In this document: positions 1 through 9,983 of the stretch, in pieces
Layout: every line of letters starts with the position of its first letter
Numbering within the stretch: position 1 is the stretch's first letter
Position numbers and translations under genes: made by a program
Assembly: GCA_023957575.1 (NCBI GenBank)
Contig: JAMLGU010000001.1
Location: 992,001-1,056,000, forward strand
Direction: 5' to 3'
Source of the DNA: Chitinophagaceae bacterium
GTDB taxonomy: Bacteria; Bacteroidota; Bacteroidia; Chitinophagales; Chitinophagaceae
DNA: 64,000 nt
The notes under the pieces: generated by a model
The model's input: only the letters and a program-made list of their open reading frames with translations
The model's database searches: none
What the model was told of the DNA's origin: nothing

Positions 1-525
1 TTGAATTTGATTGGCGAAGATTCTGAACGAGAAGGGTTACTGAAAACGCCCGAAAGATTAGCCAAAGCAATGCAATACCTTACACAAGGATATCAGTTAA
101 ATGCCCATGATATTATCAACTCTGCAAAGTTTCATGAAGATGTGAGCGAGATGATCGTGGTTAAGAATATTGAGTTATACAGTATGTGTGAGCATCATAT
201 TCTTCCTTTCTTTGGGAAAGCCCACATCGCTTATATCCCTAATGGGTGGATTACCGGACTGAGCAAGATGGCCAGAGTTGTGGATGTTTTTTCGCGCAGG
301 TTGCAGGTACAGGAGCGCCTCACTGTGCAAATTATGAATGCTATAAAGGATACATTGAACCCCTTGGGTGTTGGCGTGGTTATTGAAGCGCAACATCTGT
401 GCATGATGATGCGCGGCGTGCAAAAACAAAACTCGATTACCACTACTTCGGCTTTTGACGGATTGTTTCTGAAAAACCCTACCAGAAGTGAGTTTTTAAA
501 ACTAATCAGCGCCGATTTGGCCTAA
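1..525 (+). CDS. folE: GTP cyclohydrolase I (5' end cut by window)
   Basis: Converts GTP to 7,8-dihydroneopterin triphosphate, the first step of folate and pterin synthesis, in the cytoplasm. The family signatures are clear: the zinc site SMCEHH (Cys63, His66 in this fragment), the [18 protein letters not shown] block, and [12 protein letters not shown] carrying the third zinc ligand Cys134. The fragment has 174 residues against about 200-220 usual for the family, and its first residues ([19 protein letters not shown]) match an internal part of the fold. The TTG at base 1 is therefore not the true start; perhaps 20-45 residues lie to the left of the window. It runs convergently into the next gene, with stop codons about 10 bp apart. 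Confidence 0.96.
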   Translation: MNLIGEDSEREGLLKTPERLAKAMQYLTQGYQLNAHDIINSAKFHEDVSEMIVVKNIELYSMCEHHILPFFGKAHIAYIPNGWITGLSKMARVVDVFSRRLQVQERLTVQIMNAIKDTLNPLGVGVVIEAQHLCMMMRGVQKQNSITTTSAFDGLFLKNPTRSEFLKLISADLA

Positions 526-535
526 ATTTGTTTTT

Positions 536-3349
536 TTAATTGGGCAATAAACTGACTGGCAAAATCAGTTCGAAGAAAAATTTCCTGTTGGGTATTTGCG
601 GTTCTTTGGTTAGCAGATATCCTCCACGCATGCCGAAAGTTAAAGAGTAACTGTTCCACCATTTGGTGTCAAAATATATTTCGGTACCGATGCTCTGCAT
701 GTCCTTTTTATAAGACGTTTTTTTACCGCTAATTTTTGTGAAATCATAAAAAATATTTGCTCTTATCCTTTGTAGATAAAGCAGATTAGCAAAGCCCCAG
801 TCTGGGTATGCTAACGGGAAATGATAATTGGTGCGCACACCCAAGACCCTTGCCGAATCAACAGCAATAAAACCTCTCGAATAGGGCATTCGATTGCTAA
901 AACGGCGATCTTTTGCACCCATTTCCTGCATGGCGGCGCTTACAACAAGATTGTGGGTAGGCCACAATCCTGGTAGAAATATATTGACCTTTGAGAAAAA
1001 AAGACGGGCTTTGTAAAGATTGGTAGTATGTAGGTATTGAACCGATGCACTATATCCCCGTCTGGGAAAAATGTGCTGCCTGGCCATTGGCTCCTGCTGT
1101 GCCCAACTAATACTGTGATTGAGATACCCAAAATTTCTTGTTCGAAAGCTATCCTTTAAGATGCCTATGTTATATTCATTTCGATAAACGTAGTTACTGC
1201 TCACATTAAAAAACCGATAAGTGTTTCCTTTAGTCCATTGCAGTGGAATACTAAGTCCTACATGATTCTCCAATTGATTCCACTCTTTGAGTTTTTTCTG
1301 CACGGAATCTTTTCTATTGAAGGTGAATTTGGAGCCGAAACTGATTTGCGGGAACAGGCCGCCATATCGTAACTCGGTGCCTACAGCATGGGTTTTGTCA
1401 TTTTCATTAAACAAATAAGATATTTCAGTTGTCGTGGTGTTAAGAATATTATTCCCATAAATCGTTAAACTATATTCGGGCGCTTCATAGAAAGGTCGCC
1501 AACTGTGAATGTTTATTGGACAGTGCAGTTTGGTATATTTTCCCTCGGTAAAAGATTTTTCTAAACTAATTTCGTTTACCAATGACGTATCAGCAAAATA
1601 TTTAGTAACGATTCCGGATGTTGTTTCAGCTAATTGGTTAAGACTTACTTTCAGCCATTTTGCATTGTCCTTTTCTGTCTGCTTCAAGCGATAACCATCA
1701 GTAGTAAAATTACTCCATACAAGAAAATTGTCATTTGCATTGATGAAATAGTTGGTAATATTATCGGTTATTAATTTTTCTAATTGTCTGGTTTTCAAAT
1801 TAATACAGAATATTTCATCTTTCAATCCTTGAGAGGCAATGAAATAAGCGCTGTCGTTTCTAACATTAATCTGCCCGATTGTGTTAAAAGTGGGCGGTGT
1901 AATGTTTTCAATTTTTTCTGAATTCAGATTAATTAATGCCAAAGCATTTTTGCCCATTGCAAATCTGATTGAAGAAATAATGATGCTGTCGTTTACAAAT
2001 TTTGGCTTAGAATAATAATGAATACCGGTATCTATAATTTCTTTCAGAACCTGGCCATTTTCTGCATCCAGCAGTATAAGCGAAGCGCCTCCGTTTATGA
2101 GCGAATGATTGGCTACGATTTGTTTCCCATCGAATGATAAGTCGGGCGAAAAATATCTTGACCTTTTACTTAACCTCTTTTGATTGTTTGTTTTTATATC
2201 CAGAAGCTTTATCACACTGTAACCTTCCCAATGCCAGCGTGGATGATTTTCTGTAGCAGCATAGACGATTTTTCCGTTTCTGTATGAAAATTGTTCTTCT
2301 GAACCAATATCTCTTTTGCGAAGGAAATGCTCGCCGAGGCTGTCTTTGATGTAAAAGGCAGGAGTGGCTTTGTAGCTGTTTTTCAGGTAAAGCATTGAGT
2401 CGGAAGATATAAAAGCAGGATAAAAATAATTTTCAACAGAAGAAGATTTTGGTCGCCGTTTATTGTCCGATTCGGAGTTAATGTTTTTCAGTGAATCGAT
2501 ATTGTAAATACCTTTATAATAATCAAAAGCATCCTTTATAAAAGCCTTGTATCTGATGCCGGAATAAGTTTTGATTGCCTTCTGCATAGGATAAAACAAC
2601 CCTTCAAAGGCAGCGGCATCTGAGGTTATTTTCTTCCAAAAATCAGGACCATATTTTTCGTAGCCATAGTTGACCAACAGATACCCCAGGTCATAATGGT
2701 TGGGTACATAATTCTTCAGGGAGCCGTTACGGAGTTTCATCCAATTGTAGTTTTTCCCTGCTGTCCAAAGTGTAGGGTATGCTTTTAAAAAGGTGGGCAT
2801 CCTTCCGCGTCCCTGTGCAGACAATGCAGTTTCCTGAAAAACAGCATCACCTTCGTAAAACCAATTTGGTATGGCCACATTCACTGCAAGTGCATAACCT
2901 TCCTGACCAAACAAAAAATACCCTGCCTTGCTCAGTCCTTTGTAAAAATTGTTATATTGTTGCACATGGCGGTACTCGTGTAAGGCCAGTTGTGTTGACC
3001 AAGGAAGCGTTCCCATGTCAAAATTATCTGATGGCGGTGTGAGGTAAAACTCGCTTTTGAAAGGTCCAAGGCTCACATAACCATTGGAAATCACAGGGGC
3101 ATTTTGAAGCACAATATCGATTTTCCTTAGTCTGTTGCCCAATGAAATTTTGTTTTGAGCAGCCAGGTTTAGCACAATATTTGCCACTTCATTTGCGGTA
3201 GCGTTATTCCCATTAGGAAAAATAACCCGAACTGTATCATTGTTTATTTGCCTCCATCGGGTTGAAAAACGGTTAGCGCCGAACTCCTGACTTTTCAGGT
3301 CATGCAGAAGCATAAACATAAAACAAATGAAAAATCCTAAATATTTCAT
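536..3349 (-). CDS. Secreted HExxH metallopeptidase-like protein with propeller and C-terminal barrel
   Basis: A 937-residue exported protein of a type found in Bacteroidota; I do not know a named member. An N-terminal signal peptide (about residues 1-20) is followed by a zinc-peptidase-like domain with HEYRH at 124-128 and WFYEGDA around 163-169, whose Glu166 is a candidate third ligand as in gluzincins. Residues of roughly 300-560 contain repeated short beta-strand blocks (KIVYAATENHP, DLSFDGKQIVANHS) typical of TolB/WD40-like propeller blades. The last 300 residues are rich in alternating aromatic strands and end in a hydrophobic strand, like a surface-antigen outer-membrane barrel. Zinc binding and peptidase activity are inferred from motifs only. 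Substrate is unknown. Start ATG at 3349 gives a clean signal peptide. Confidence 0.8.
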   Translation of the reverse strand: MKYLGFFICFMFMLLHDLKSQEFGANRFSTRWRQINNDTVRVIFPNGNNATANEVANIVLNLAAQNKISLGNRLRKIDIVLQNAPVISNGYVSLGPFKSEFYLTPPSDNFDMGTLPWSTQLALHEYRHVQQYNNFYKGLSKAGYFLFGQEGYALAVNVAIPNWFYEGDAVFQETALSAQGRGRMPTFLKAYPTLWTAGKNYNWMKLRNGSLKNYVPNHYDLGYLLVNYGYEKYGPDFWKKITSDAAAFEGLFYPMQKAIKTYSGIRYKAFIKDAFDYYKGIYNIDSLKNINSESDNKRRPKSSSVENYFYPAFISSDSMLYLKNSYKATPAFYIKDSLGEHFLRKRDIGSEEQFSYRNGKIVYAATENHPRWHWEGYSVIKLLDIKTNNQKRLSKRSRYFSPDLSFDGKQIVANHSLINGGASLILLDAENGQVLKEIIDTGIHYYSKPKFVNDSIIISSIRFAMGKNALALINLNSEKIENITPPTFNTIGQINVRNDSAYFIASQGLKDEIFCINLKTRQLEKLITDNITNYFINANDNFLVWSNFTTDGYRLKQTEKDNAKWLKVSLNQLAETTSGIVTKYFADTSLVNEISLEKSFTEGKYTKLHCPINIHSWRPFYEAPEYSLTIYGNNILNTTTTEISYLFNENDKTHAVGTELRYGGLFPQISFGSKFTFNRKDSVQKKLKEWNQLENHVGLSIPLQWTKGNTYRFFNVSSNYVYRNEYNIGILKDSFRTRNFGYLNHSISWAQQEPMARQHIFPRRGYSASVQYLHTTNLYKARLFFSKVNIFLPGLWPTHNLVVSAAMQEMGAKDRRFSNRMPYSRGFIAVDSARVLGVRTNYHFPLAYPDWGFANLLYLQRIRANIFYDFTKISGKKTSYKKDMQSIGTEIYFDTKWWNSYSLTFGMRGGYLLTKEPQIPNRKFFFELILPVSLLPN

Positions 3350-3440
3350 TAAAGTCAGGCTTTTTAATAAAAATTAAGCAATATTATGAGTTATTTTTAT
3401 AATCTTGTGGCATTGAAAAAAAATAACTAAATTGAACAGA

Positions 3441-3472
3441 TTTGTATGATGGTTATGAATAAATTAAATTTG
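3441..3472 (+). promoter_or_regulatory. Bacteroidota-type promoter for the TamB-like gene
   Basis: TTTG at 3441-3444 and TAAATTTG at 3465-3472 are separated by 20 bp, an exact match to the Bacteroidota -33/-7 pattern (TTTG, TAnnTTTG). Transcription would start near 3479, about 20 bases before the CTG at 3498, which supports the longer start chosen for the downstream gene. Confidence 0.7.
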
Positions 3473-3497
3473 CAAAATGTATTAACCTGTTAGTATC

Positions 3498-6400
3498 CTG
3501 AAAAAATTTAAGAAGATATTATTAATTGTTTTGGCATCAATTCTTTTTTTATTGATAGCTGTGTGGATGCTTATTCAATTGCCACCCGTGCAAAACTGGA
3601 TTATAGGAAAGGTTACATCAAAACTGTCAAAAGATCTTCAGGCAAAAATTGAAATTAAACACGTTGATTTCTCTCTTTTTAACAAAATGCACCTGCAGGG
3701 CGTATTAGTAGAAGATCAGAAGAAAGATACAATTTTAAGTGCGGGGAACCTTAGTGTAAACATTACCGACTGGTTTTTTCTGAAAGATAAAATTGAACTT
3801 AAATATCTTGGCTTGCAAGACGCCTACATTCATCTGCAGAGAAGTGATTCTGTGTGGAGGCATCAATTTCTAATTGACTATTTTTCGCCATGGGGCAATA
3901 AAAAGAAACCGCAGACACAAAGTAATATCAATCTGGCTATTAAGAAAGTAGATTTGAAAAACATTCTTATAAAACAGGATGATGGGTGGTATGGCCAAAA
4001 TATGATGTTGTATCTGGGCGCTTTAAATGTGAATCCTAAAAAAGTTGATTTTAATAAAAATAGAATTGAGTTGGCTTCCATCTTTATAGATAGACCACAT
4101 TTTGCAATAAAAGATTACAAAGGCAATAAACCAAGCAAAAAAAAATCGGTATCGGTTAAAACACAGGAAAAATCAGATACTTCGGAGCTCGAATGGAATC
4201 AGGATAAATGGGAGATTTTTGCCGATAAAGTTTCTTTGGTGAATGGTAAGTTGCAGGTGGATAATGACAATACCCCTTCCCCAACCAGCTATTTTGATGG
4301 TAATCATATTGAATTTACAAAAATTAATGGAGATTTTGAAAATGCCAAATGGCAATTGGACACCATTACGGCAGATGTGAAACTCAGCACTATAGAAAGA
4401 AGTGGTTTTAATGTAAAGAAACTGGTTGCTAAACTGAAAATGACGCCCAGAGAAATGACTTTCCATAATCTGGATATACACACCAATAACAGTTATTTAC
4501 ATGACTATTTCAGCATGCAGTATCAGAATTTTAATACTGATATGAGTGATTTTATTGATAAGGTTGTTTTGGAAGGCAGATTTAATAATGCAGAAGTGAG
4601 CAGCGATGATATAGCTTTTTTTGCGCCTGCATTAAAAACTTGGAAGAAAAAAATCAACCTCAAAGGAAATGTTCGCGGACCGGTTTCTGCACTGAAAGGG
4701 AAACAATTAGAAATTCAGACGGACAAACAAACCTATTTTAATGGCGATGCTTCCTTAACGGGTTTGCCAAATATAAATGAAACATTTATTGAAATAAATG
4801 CCAAGAATCTAAAAACCACTTATGCTGATGCGGTTTCATTTGCGCCCGAACTAAAAAAGATGAACAACATCAGCCTTAACAATTTGCAGTATGTAAATTT
4901 TTCCGGAAGTTTCACCGGGTTTATAAACGATTTTGTTACTTATGGCAGTATTGAAACGGCTTTGGGAAAAGTAAAAGCTGATGTAAACATGAAATTGCCA
5001 AAGGGAAGACCGCCGGTTTATACAGGTAATATTTCTTCTTCCGGATTTAATTTAGGAAAATTATTGAATGATACCATGATGGGCTATGTGAGCCTTGATG
5101 CCAAACTGAAAGGAGCAGGCTTTAATCCCGAAAAGGGAAATGTGGCGCTTGAAACGAAAGTTAATTATTTTGATTATAACAAATACCGATACCAGAATAT
5201 CCGTTTTGATGGAGATGTAAATCGTAATAATTTCAATGGTAATGCATCAATAGATGATCCTAATATTAAATTAACGCTGAACGGTTCAATAGACAGCCGA
5301 AAAGCAATACCTGAATTTGATTTTCTGTCGCATATTGACCATTTGAATTTTAAGCCATTAAATCTGATTAAAGACAATATTTCATTAAGCGGTAAAGCAA
5401 ATGCCCACTTTAGCGGAAAAACAATTGACGACTTTCTGGGTAGCGCCAGTATTTCGGATGCTGTACTAACCCGCGATGGGCGACCAATGTCTTTTGATTC
5501 ATTGGCGCTTCACTCCGCCGTAGTAGATTCTCAAAAAGTGCTAAGTTTATACTCTAATGAGTTTACGGCAAGTCTGAGCGGAAAATTTAATATCAGCGAT
5601 ATGCCCAACTCGGTCACCAGCTTTTTGACCCATTATTATCCGGCATACATTAAACCACCCAAAAAAGTACCGGCAAATCAAGTATTTTCGTTTGATATCA
5701 AAACCTATTATTTTAGCGATTTTCTGCATTTAATAGATAGCAGCCTTGCGGGCGGAAATAATAGCCATATTGCCGGAAGCATCAACACCATTACAAATGA
5801 TATTATTTTAAATGTGGATGCCCCGGATTTTAAATATAAAACAATTGAATTTGACAATATAGATATTTCGGCAATAGGAGATATTGACAAGTTGTCGTTG
5901 ACCGGTAAGGCCAATAGCATTGTTCTAAGCGACAGCGCCTCTATACCTATGGTGGAGTTTAGTATTGTTGCCGAAGAAGATGTTTCAAAAATAATGCTGT
6001 TTACCGGCGGCGAAAACACTGCCGTTAGGCAGGCTTCGTTAGATGCACTTGTCTATACTTATAATAATGGCGCCAAAATTCACTTCAACCCTTCTTCTTT
6101 TATGGTAGCGGGAAAAACCTGGACAATTGAAAAAGACGGTGAATTGGAGTTTAGAACCAATATGTCTGCCTTTGGGGAGGTGTCGCTGAAGGAGAGCAAT
6201 CAGGAGATAAATATAAAAACAGTTAAGTCAAAAGCAGGTGATTGGAATGATATTGCCGTTTCTTTAAAAAACCTGAATCTTGGAGATTTGGCGCTCTATC
6301 TGATGCCGTCCAACAGGTTAGAAGGGTTAGCGACAGCCGATATATTAGTTGAAAACCCCGGAAATAAGATGCGCATTATGACGGATAATTTTATGGGTAA

Positions 6401-8432
6401 AGGTATCAGGTTGGATAATGATTCGCTTGGGAATTTGACTGCGAAGGTTTTGTATGATTTACCCTCTCAGGAATTATTAATTAATGGAGCCACACTCAAT
6501 CCGCAAAAGAAGGACCTTGCCTACGATATTCATTTTTACCTTAAAGACAAAGAAAGCCAGAAGAAAAATATTATTTCGTTAACGGCCAATCATTTTGACC
6601 TCAAATACCTTACGCGCTTTCTTGGTGATTTGTTTTCTGATATCGGAGGAGAGGTTACCGGCAAGTTTGATGTAAAAGGCCCTTTCAATGCATTGTACGT
6701 TGTAGGCAAAGGAAGAATGAACGATGCGGGATTAAAGGTTAATTTCACCCAGTGTTATTATAAAGTTGAGGATTGTGATATTGCGCTTACAGCTAATAAT
6801 ATAAACTTAGACGGTATTGTTTTGAAGGATACCGTAACCCACAATCCAATCTATCTTCAAGGTGGCATTCAGCACGAAGCATTCAGCAAAATGTTTTTTG
6901 ACCTCACGGTATCAACGCGCAAGCCCGGTACCCGAAATGAAGCCAATAACCGCCCTGTGCAGGTGTTGAGAACTACCTTCAATGATAATAAACTGTTTTA
7001 TGGCGATGTAAAAGCTACGGGCTCCTTTGTGTTATTTGGCTATGCCAACAATACCTATATGAAAATAGATGCTATTGCTTCTACGGCACATGAGAGCACT
7101 TTTACCATTGCTTCGTCCGACAGCAAGGCAGGTAAAATGCCTGAGTGGATGGTGGAGAGAAAATACGGGGTAGAAATGGCAGACAGTCTTTATAAAAGTA
7201 CATTATCCAATATCGTATATGATTTAGATGTAACAGCAAATCCCAATGTGTTGATGAGGTTTGTATTGGATGACCTGACAGGTGATGAAATAAAAGGCAG
7301 AGGCTCCGGAACGCTCAATCTTCGTGCAGGAACTTCGGAACCATTAAGCTTGAAAGGCAGGTTTGATATTCATGAAGGCGAGTATGACTTTACATTTCAG
7401 TCTTTCTTTAAAAAACCATTTATCATAAAGAAAGGAGTTGAGAACTCAATCGTTTGGAATGGCGACCCAATGGCAGCGAATATTAATCTTGATGCTTATT
7501 ATAAAGCTGAGCGGGTGAGCTTTGCAACATTGTCCAGTGGTTTTGACCTGAATCAGAACCTTAGCAATGTTCGCGAAAATGTATATGTAAATGCAAAACT
7601 GACGGGGCAGCTTTTTCAACCGAAATTTAAATTTGGCCTTGATCTTGATCCCAACAGTAAGTATCGAAATGATTTTAATGTTACTTATCTTTTTGACCAG
7701 CTTCAGAACAATGAAACCCAAATCACCCGCCAGGTAACTTATTTAATTGTGTTTAACAGTTTTGCGCCACCCGAATCTGGTATAGCCGATGTTAAAATCA
7801 GTAGTGCGGTTAATGAGTTTGGGTATAGTACTATCAGCAGTATTTCCAGTTTATTATTCAATGAGATAAATAAAAAGCTAAATAATGAATTGACCAAATT
7901 GTTTGGTTCGGAGGTAAGCCTTGTTTTTGGAAGTTCATTTTATAATAGAAACCTACTGACAGCAGGGAATAATGCTTTTAATCTTCCTAATCAGGCCAAT
8001 TTTAGCGGCGCGCTTACCGTTCCTGTTTTTAAAGATCGATTTATTATTTCTTTAGGAAGTTCAATGGAAGTGCCTTTACAATCTTCGTTGCAACAAACCG
8101 TCCAGTTTTTGCCGGATGTAACGCTGGAATGGCTGATTAATGCCAGTGGCACTATCCGGGCTAATTTATTCTATCGGGAAAATCTGGATTATCTTACTAC
8201 CTCCAGTAGTAGTGCGGCAAAGTTAAAACGTACCGGTGCAGGCTTGTCGTATCGCCGTGAGTTTGATAGATTTATAGATTTGTTTACAGGTAGCGGCTCA
8301 GGAAATAAGATTGTTGTTCCAGAGACATCTCCGGTAATGCCGGATACCTTAAAAAAGATAGAGCCGGCGGCGGTTCTTATTCATTCTCAAACTAAACCCG
8401 TTAAGGACAGCGCTCAGCGCGATGAATTTTAA
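3498..8432 (+). CDS. tamB: TamB/AsmA-like translocation and assembly module protein
   Basis: A very long (about 1,640 residues) inner-membrane-anchored, periplasm-spanning protein. One N-terminal membrane helix (ILLIVLASILFLLIAVWML) is followed by long beta-rich repeats of AsmA/TamB type, and the last 400 residues (GSGTLNLRAGTSEPLSLKG, ARINLDAYYKAE-like blocks, the final barrel-like strands) match the TamB (DUF490) domain. The family helps assemble outer-membrane proteins or move lipids between membranes. The only conventional start in this region is TTG 3531, which removes the usual basic n-region. The frame stays open upstream to 3486, and starting at CTG 3498 gives LKKFKKILLIVLASILF, the normal N-terminus for the family. 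I chose CTG on that basis and on the promoter position; 3531 remains possible. Convergent with ribBA. Confidence 0.87.
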   Translation: MKKFKKILLIVLASILFLLIAVWMLIQLPPVQNWIIGKVTSKLSKDLQAKIEIKHVDFSLFNKMHLQGVLVEDQKKDTILSAGNLSVNITDWFFLKDKIELKYLGLQDAYIHLQRSDSVWRHQFLIDYFSPWGNKKKPQTQSNINLAIKKVDLKNILIKQDDGWYGQNMMLYLGALNVNPKKVDFNKNRIELASIFIDRPHFAIKDYKGNKPSKKKSVSVKTQEKSDTSELEWNQDKWEIFADKVSLVNGKLQVDNDNTPSPTSYFDGNHIEFTKINGDFENAKWQLDTITADVKLSTIERSGFNVKKLVAKLKMTPREMTFHNLDIHTNNSYLHDYFSMQYQNFNTDMSDFIDKVVLEGRFNNAEVSSDDIAFFAPALKTWKKKINLKGNVRGPVSALKGKQLEIQTDKQTYFNGDASLTGLPNINETFIEINAKNLKTTYADAVSFAPELKKMNNISLNNLQYVNFSGSFTGFINDFVTYGSIETALGKVKADVNMKLPKGRPPVYTGNISSSGFNLGKLLNDTMMGYVSLDAKLKGAGFNPEKGNVALETKVNYFDYNKYRYQNIRFDGDVNRNNFNGNASIDDPNIKLTLNGSIDSRKAIPEFDFLSHIDHLNFKPLNLIKDNISLSGKANAHFSGKTIDDFLGSASISDAVLTRDGRPMSFDSLALHSAVVDSQKVLSLYSNEFTASLSGKFNISDMPNSVTSFLTHYYPAYIKPPKKVPANQVFSFDIKTYYFSDFLHLIDSSLAGGNNSHIAGSINTITNDIILNVDAPDFKYKTIEFDNIDISAIGDIDKLSLTGKANSIVLSDSASIPMVEFSIVAEEDVSKIMLFTGGENTAVRQASLDALVYTYNNGAKIHFNPSSFMVAGKTWTIEKDGELEFRTNMSAFGEVSLKESNQEINIKTVKSKAGDWNDIAVSLKNLNLGDLALYLMPSNRLEGLATADILVENPGNKMRIMTDNFMGKGIRLDNDSLGNLTAKVLYDLPSQELLINGATLNPQKKDLAYDIHFYLKDKESQKKNIISLTANHFDLKYLTRFLGDLFSDIGGEVTGKFDVKGPFNALYVVGKGRMNDAGLKVNFTQCYYKVEDCDIALTANNINLDGIVLKDTVTHNPIYLQGGIQHEAFSKMFFDLTVSTRKPGTRNEANNRPVQVLRTTFNDNKLFYGDVKATGSFVLFGYANNTYMKIDAIASTAHESTFTIASSDSKAGKMPEWMVERKYGVEMADSLYKSTLSNIVYDLDVTANPNVLMRFVLDDLTGDEIKGRGSGTLNLRAGTSEPLSLKGRFDIHEGEYDFTFQSFFKKPFIIKKGVENSIVWNGDPMAANINLDAYYKAERVSFATLSSGFDLNQNLSNVRENVYVNAKLTGQLFQPKFKFGLDLDPNSKYRNDFNVTYLFDQLQNNETQITRQVTYLIVFNSFAPPESGIADVKISSAVNEFGYSTISSISSLLFNEINKKLNNELTKLFGSEVSLVFGSSFYNRNLLTAGNNAFNLPNQANFSGALTVPVFKDRFIISLGSSMEVPLQSSLQQTVQFLPDVTLEWLINASGTIRANLFYRENLDYLTTSSSSAAKLKRTGAGLSYRREFDRFIDLFTGSGSGNKIVVPETSPVMPDTLKKIEPAAVLIHSQTKPVKDSAQRDEF

Positions 8433-8447
8433 ATAAGCCAAGTGCGC

Positions 8448-9641
8448 CTATATCTCATGACCGAGTTTTTCTTTTTTGGTTTTCAGGTAATATTCATTAT
8501 AACAATTAGGTTTGGTAATAATGGGTACGTTTTCAACAATTGTCAGCCCATAACCAATTAACCCCACCCGTTTTTTAGGATTGTTGCTCATCAGCCGAAG
8601 TTTGGTTACATTCAGGTGCCTTAATATTTGTGCTCCTACACCATAATCACGTTCATCCATTCTAAAGCCGAGGTGCAGGTTTGCTTCTACAGTATCCATT
8701 CCTTCTTCCTGTAGTTTATAGGCTTTTAACTTGTTCATCAACCCAATGCCGCGCCCTTCCTGATTCATGTATAATATTACGCCTTTTCCTTCGGCCTGCA
8801 CCATTTTCATAGCGTTATGAAGTTGATCGCCGCAGTCGCAACGCAATGAGCCGAGTATATCACCCGTAAAACAAGAAGAATGAACTCTTGTGAGAATGGG
8901 TTCACCCTCTTTCCATTCGCCCTTAATGAGGGCAATATGTTCATTGGTAGTATTTTTTTCCTTAAAAGCAACGAGCGTAAAATCACCGTATTTAGTAGGC
9001 ATTTTCACTCTTACTACTTCCTCTACCAGGGTTTCTTTGGCTACCCTGTATTCTATCAGGTCTTTGATTGAGATTATTTTCAGGTTGTAGTTTTTTGCAA
9101 TTTCAATCAGCTCGGGAAGTCTGGCCATGGTGCCGTCTTCGTTCATTATTTCTACAAGAATACCCGCCGGCGGTAAATCGGCGTATTTTACAAGGTCAAT
9201 GGTGGCTTCGGTGTGTCCTGCCCGGCGCAGCACGCCTCCATCTCTTGCCCTTAGGGGAAAGATGTGTCCCGGACGGCCAAAGTCCTCGGGCTTACTTTCT
9301 TCATCGGCTAGCGCCTGAATGGTTTTTGCCCGGTCGTGAGCCGAAATTCCGGTTGTGCATCCATGTCCCAGCAAATCTACACTTATTGTAAAGGGGGTTT
9401 CGTGCAGTGCGGTATTGTTAGTTACCATTAGTGGAAGGAGTAGCTTGTCGGCAATTGTTTCAGAAATTGGCGCACAAATCAACCCACGACCTACTTTGGT
9501 CATAAAATTAATCAATTCAGGAGTGGCGTTTGAGGCTGCTGTAATGAAATCGCCCTCATTTTCACGATCTTCATCATCCACCACAATTACTAATTTACCC
9601 TTTTTTATATCCTCAATAGCGCTATCAATACTGTCCAACAT
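8448..9641 (-). CDS. ribBA: Bifunctional 3,4-dihydroxy-2-butanone-4-phosphate synthase / GTP cyclohydrolase II
   Basis: Supplies both precursors of riboflavin from ribulose-5-phosphate and GTP. Residues 1-200 are the RibB half, with the acidic [10 protein letters not shown] loop, GLICAPIS and GHTEATIDL. Residues 205-397 are the RibA half, with the zinc-binding [20 protein letters not shown], the NQEGRGIGL loop and [10 protein letters not shown]. The total of 397 residues is normal for the fused form. ATG 9641 is preferred over the in-frame TTG at 9644 because a -7 box lies at 9658-9665. No FMN riboswitch is visible upstream. Its stop codon lies 15 bp from that of the TamB-like gene, tail to tail. 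Confidence 0.97.
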   Translation of the reverse strand: MLDSIDSAIEDIKKGKLVIVVDDEDRENEGDFITAASNATPELINFMTKVGRGLICAPISETIADKLLLPLMVTNNTALHETPFTISVDLLGHGCTTGISAHDRAKTIQALADEESKPEDFGRPGHIFPLRARDGGVLRRAGHTEATIDLVKYADLPPAGILVEIMNEDGTMARLPELIEIAKNYNLKIISIKDLIEYRVAKETLVEEVVRVKMPTKYGDFTLVAFKEKNTTNEHIALIKGEWKEGEPILTRVHSSCFTGDILGSLRCDCGDQLHNAMKMVQAEGKGVILYMNQEGRGIGLMNKLKAYKLQEEGMDTVEANLHLGFRMDERDYGVGAQILRHLNVTKLRLMSNNPKKRVGLIGYGLTIVENVPIITKPNCYNEYYLKTKKEKLGHEI

Positions 9642-9657
9642 CAATAATAAATTTTTG

Positions 9658-9665
9658 CAAAGATA
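9658..9665 (-). promoter_or_regulatory. ribBA: -7 promoter element of ribBA
   Basis: On the minus strand this reads TATCTTTG, a perfect TAnnTTTG. It would put the transcript start only about 10 bases before the ATG. No TTTG is found 18-22 bases further upstream; that place is taken by the hexamer repeat at 9680-9763. Confidence 0.6.
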
Positions 9666-9679
9666 TAATGCTTAACAAT

Positions 9680-9763
9680 AAGGTTGAGGTTAAGGTTGAG
9701 ATTAAGATTGAGGTTGAGGTTAAGGTTAAGGTTGAGATTGAGGTAAAGGTAAAGAATGAGGTT
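9680..9763. repeat. Degenerate 6-bp tandem repeat (RAGRTT), about 14 units
   Basis: Fourteen consecutive hexamers can be read without a gap, alternating AAGGTT, GAGGTT, GAGATT and AAGATT, the last few being more degenerate (GAGGTA, AAGGTA, AAGAAT). The strand bias is complete: purines then TT on the plus strand. The tract begins 15 bp upstream of the ribBA -7 box and occupies the place of its -33 region. Short open frames through it are artefacts of the repeat. Confidence 0.85.
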
Positions 9764-9983
9764 TGGGCAATAATTAAATTAAAATAGGGGGATAAAAACG
9801 CTTCCATTTAATAGGTTGGTTGTTTAAATGCCTTACTTTCATTTAATTAAACCTTAATCGGGTTTATTTTTCTTGATTCAGATCAATTTTTTTGACTAAC
9901 AAGGAATGGTTACAATTTGTTAACACTTGTAAGTAAAATGTTAAAATTTATTTCTTTTATTTGCACCAAATAAAATTAGAATT
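9764..9983. other. AT-rich divergent intergenic region
   Basis: Between ribBA and the Oar-type receptor I see no gene. A weak -7-like TTTATTTG lies at 9956-9963, 20 bases before the receptor ATG, but without a well-spaced TTTG partner. This is the likely receptor promoter region. Confidence 0.4.

Noticed and set aside
9625..9807. Minus-strand 60-codon open frame rich in Thr, Ser and Leu
   Set aside because: It is produced by translating the hexamer repeat and overlaps the ribBA promoter.
9642..9983. FMN riboswitch before ribBA
   Set aside because: The promoter leaves a leader of about 10 bases, and no conserved RFN-type stems or GC-rich junctions are visible.
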